Assembly (NCBI RefSeq): GCF_018129025.1
Contig: NZ_JAAEDI010000011.1
Coordinates: 1 to 64,000 of the forward strand
Direction of reading: 5' to 3'
Origin: Neoroseomonas terrae
GTDB taxonomy: Bacteria; Pseudomonadota; Alphaproteobacteria; Acetobacterales; Acetobacteraceae
Length of the DNA: 64,000 bases
The notes under the pieces are model-generated. The model ran no database searches. It saw nothing but the letters and a program-made list of their open reading frames with translations, and was not told the DNA's origin. Below, one piece after another: positions 63,501 to 64,000 of the stretch (position 1 is its first letter; each line of letters opens with the position of its first letter). The translations under genes and the position numbers were made by a program.

Positions 63501-64000
63501 CGGCGGCACCATCATCCACCGCGAGAACAGCAATTTTGGCCTGCCGCTGACGATCAACGTGACCGGCACCGGCGACGTCGTGCTCGACGGCGCCAACGGC
63601 AACATGCAGATCATGTCCGGCGGCACCGCCGATGGCTCGGTCAGCATCACCAGTGCGCAGCATATCGAACTGATCGACGGCCAGACCTTCTCGGTGGCCG
63701 GTGCGGCGGCGCTGACCGTCTCCGGCAATGACACCGGGAACGCGCTGCTGCTGAACGGCTCGCTCTTCGCCGACAGCGTGACACTGTCCGCGACTGGTTC
63801 CATCACCCAGGCGGCTGGTGGCGTGCTGGCGCGCCGCGCAGCGGACGGCACCGCCGACCTCGCCGCCGCCCTGCCGCTGACCGCGACGGCCACCGGCAAC
63901 GGCCACGACATTTCGCTCACCGGCGCGAACGGAGCGTTGCGGATCCTCGGTGCGACGACCGAGGACGGCGACATGATCCTGGCCGGCCGCAGCCTCACTG
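60562..64000 (+). CDS. TpsA exoprotein (filamentous-haemagglutinin-like), 3'-truncated by the window
   Basis: At least 1146 residues, still open at the window end. The long basic N-terminus (MPRRAVLRRARPSRRRAAVP) and hydrophobic core (about 34-51, WWLLATTALLPVTGTALA) form an extended signal peptide. The TPS secretion domain follows (about 53-250): IDWQQFNVGSQHTVQFVQPN, then IVNQSGMVFAGGAQVDVGSL and IASAANITNNNF, the haemagglutination-activity signature with N-x-S-G in place of NPNG. Right-handed beta-helix repeats follow, and from residue about 586 there are six units of 95-104 residues. The gene starts 3 nt after TpsB, so the two are coupled. Likely an adhesin or other secreted surface fibre; its effector end is not in view. 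Confidence 0.92.
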   Translation, partial: MPRRAVLRRARPSRRRAAVPAPAPAATRPPVRRWWLLATTALLPVTGTALAQAPTGAQVVAGQAAIAQGGNRTTITQRTDRAAIDWQQFNVGSQHTVQFVQPNQGSWTLNRVVGPDPSVIAGRIQANGGVAIVNQSGMVFAGGAQVDVGSLIASAANITNNNFMAGRMVFDGAPRPGARVENRGTITVADRGLAALVGPGVSNSGVIRANLGRVALGAAETFVLDLAGDGLIGIDVTRAVTAAPDGNAALVTNSGVIEANGGSVLITAHAASGLVEDLVRNTGRIEANTVGARTGEVALRADGGGVRQDGTISATGGAGQRGGTVAMQATGQVTVGAAARVDASGGAGGGRVLAGTTGRGRNQTMAARTVVERGAEIRADATQNGRGGEILVNSTDRTEMRGTLSARGGEAGGNGGFIEVSGQSAFVLDGIVDLRAPNGEMGDFLLDPRNIFIADSGVTPPGTVTETPTGLDSVGGSVTGPGAISATTGGDSDWVRITPDIIEGYAAGNIILEASRQIVIGSEVNRTTAGNLTLTAGLSGSSGNITQNAGADISVNGVLTMQTAAGSISLGADLRATGVVLAASGDISQTGGTIAHRTASTDLALTVTASGANADVDLTQAGNGRFVLAASSAGGDFALSGSRIRVAGDLTADAVSLTTTAGPLTLGADVRATSLTLAAAGSISQTSGTIAHSTADTDLALTVTATGAGSAVALNQAGNGRIALNASSAPGSFALSGEAISVDGTLSGGAVSLAATTGALVIDANIRATDLTLRAATGIDQTGGNIQHRANAATALALTASVSGIGDIGLDRTTNGNLRLRDGGTADGDMRVASSRRLEVGSGQTLTVAGALELAVTGDGNPLVLAGSLRAESVSLTAAGDISQTGGSIAHVTAGSELPLTVNASEDGSVDLTSTTNGAIALGASTAAGDFALTGEAIRVTGALAADGTSLTATTGAIALGDDLRATSLALTSVTGITQGGGTIIHRENSNFGLPLTINVTGTGDVVLDGANGNMQIMSGGTADGSVSITSAQHIELIDGQTFSVAGAAALTVSGNDTGNALLLNGSLFADSVTLSATGSITQAAGGVLARRAADGTADLAAALPLTATATGNGHDISLTGANGALRILGATTEDGDMILAGRSLT
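62317..64000 (+). repeat. Large internal repeats of the TpsA exoprotein
   Basis: The motif [D/G/S]-I-[S/D/T]-Q-x-x-G-x-[I/V] recurs at 62317, 62605, 62893, 63202, 63487 and 63799, that is every 285-312 bp (95-104 codons). In the first five it is followed by [A/Q/I]-H and all are followed by L-P/A-L-T-V-type strands. Within units, segments such as ADLRATG, LALTVTA and ADGDM/ADGSV also return. The repeats are diverged at base level and continue to the window edge. Confidence 0.8.

Noticed and set aside
62073-63998. Long minus-strand frames opposite the TpsA gene
   Set aside because: They mirror the repeats of the exoprotein. The plus frame from 60562 is continuous, coupled to TpsB and carries the TPS domain, so the opposite frames are shadows.

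Overview
The window is a 64-kb piece of a high-GC alphaproteobacterial chromosome. Protein families and gene order (tuf/tRNA-Trp/secE/nusG, a PetP/PetR-like MarR-response regulator pair next to ilvE, TctC-type binding proteins, OplAH, RraA-like aldolase) suggest Acetobacteraceae/Rhodospirillales, Roseomonas-like. This placement comes from reading the sequence, not from a phylogeny. Coding density is high. There are many 4-bp ATGA/GTGA stop-start overlaps, and no phage, integrase, transposase or CRISPR array is visible.

Layout. 0-2.5 kb: the end of tuf, a YihY-type membrane protein, tRNA-Trp, secE and nusG, closed by a strong hairpin instead of running into rplK. 2.6-7.3 kb: a small conserved protein, a LysR remnant, a marR-ompR-envZ type operon and the divergent ilvE. 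7.6-9.3 kb: TetR regulator and an orphan amino-acid binding protein. 9.4-13.3 kb: a lipid/envelope set (GT4 glycosyltransferase, LpxH-like phosphoesterase, diacylglycerol-kinase-like protein) and an RraA-like protein. 13.6-19.2 kb: Tim44-like protein, two paralogous degenerate GGDEF/EAL-like proteins, an ABC-2 exporter and a GNAT protein. 19.3-27.5 kb: AsmA-like protein, 5-oxoprolinase, DjlA-like co-chaperone, a RidA remnant and an AmpD-like amidase. 27.6-39.5 kb: one tightly overlapping minus-strand operon holding an RND efflux pair, a seven-subunit Mrp-type antiporter and a second AsmA protein. 40.1-45.1 kb: M20 peptidase, AbgT transporter and an SLC13/TrkA-C transporter. 45.4-53.5 kb: a second two-component system, AlkA-like glycosylase, a patatin/acetoacetate decarboxylase/3-hydroxybutyrate dehydrogenase operon, an aminotransferase and an exported unknown. 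53.6-58.4 kb: SorC-type regulator with a clear operator, a metallophosphoesterase fusion, a TctC binding protein and a cytochrome P450. 58.7-64 kb: a two-partner secretion pair whose large exoprotein runs off the window.

Several threads recur. Envelope biology dominates (AsmA x2, RND, Mrp, LpxH-like, GT4, AmpD, TpsA/B). Four intergenic copies of a ~231-254-bp element with hairpin-rich inverted ends sit immediately downstream of genes, three of them between convergent genes. A second repeat, a tandem array of perfect GTAA-loop hairpins, starts inside the last codons of the diacylglycerol-kinase-like gene. The most unusual organisation is the RND-Mrp-AsmA operon. The least explained proteins are the GGDEF/EAL-like pair and the exported protein at 52.8 kb.
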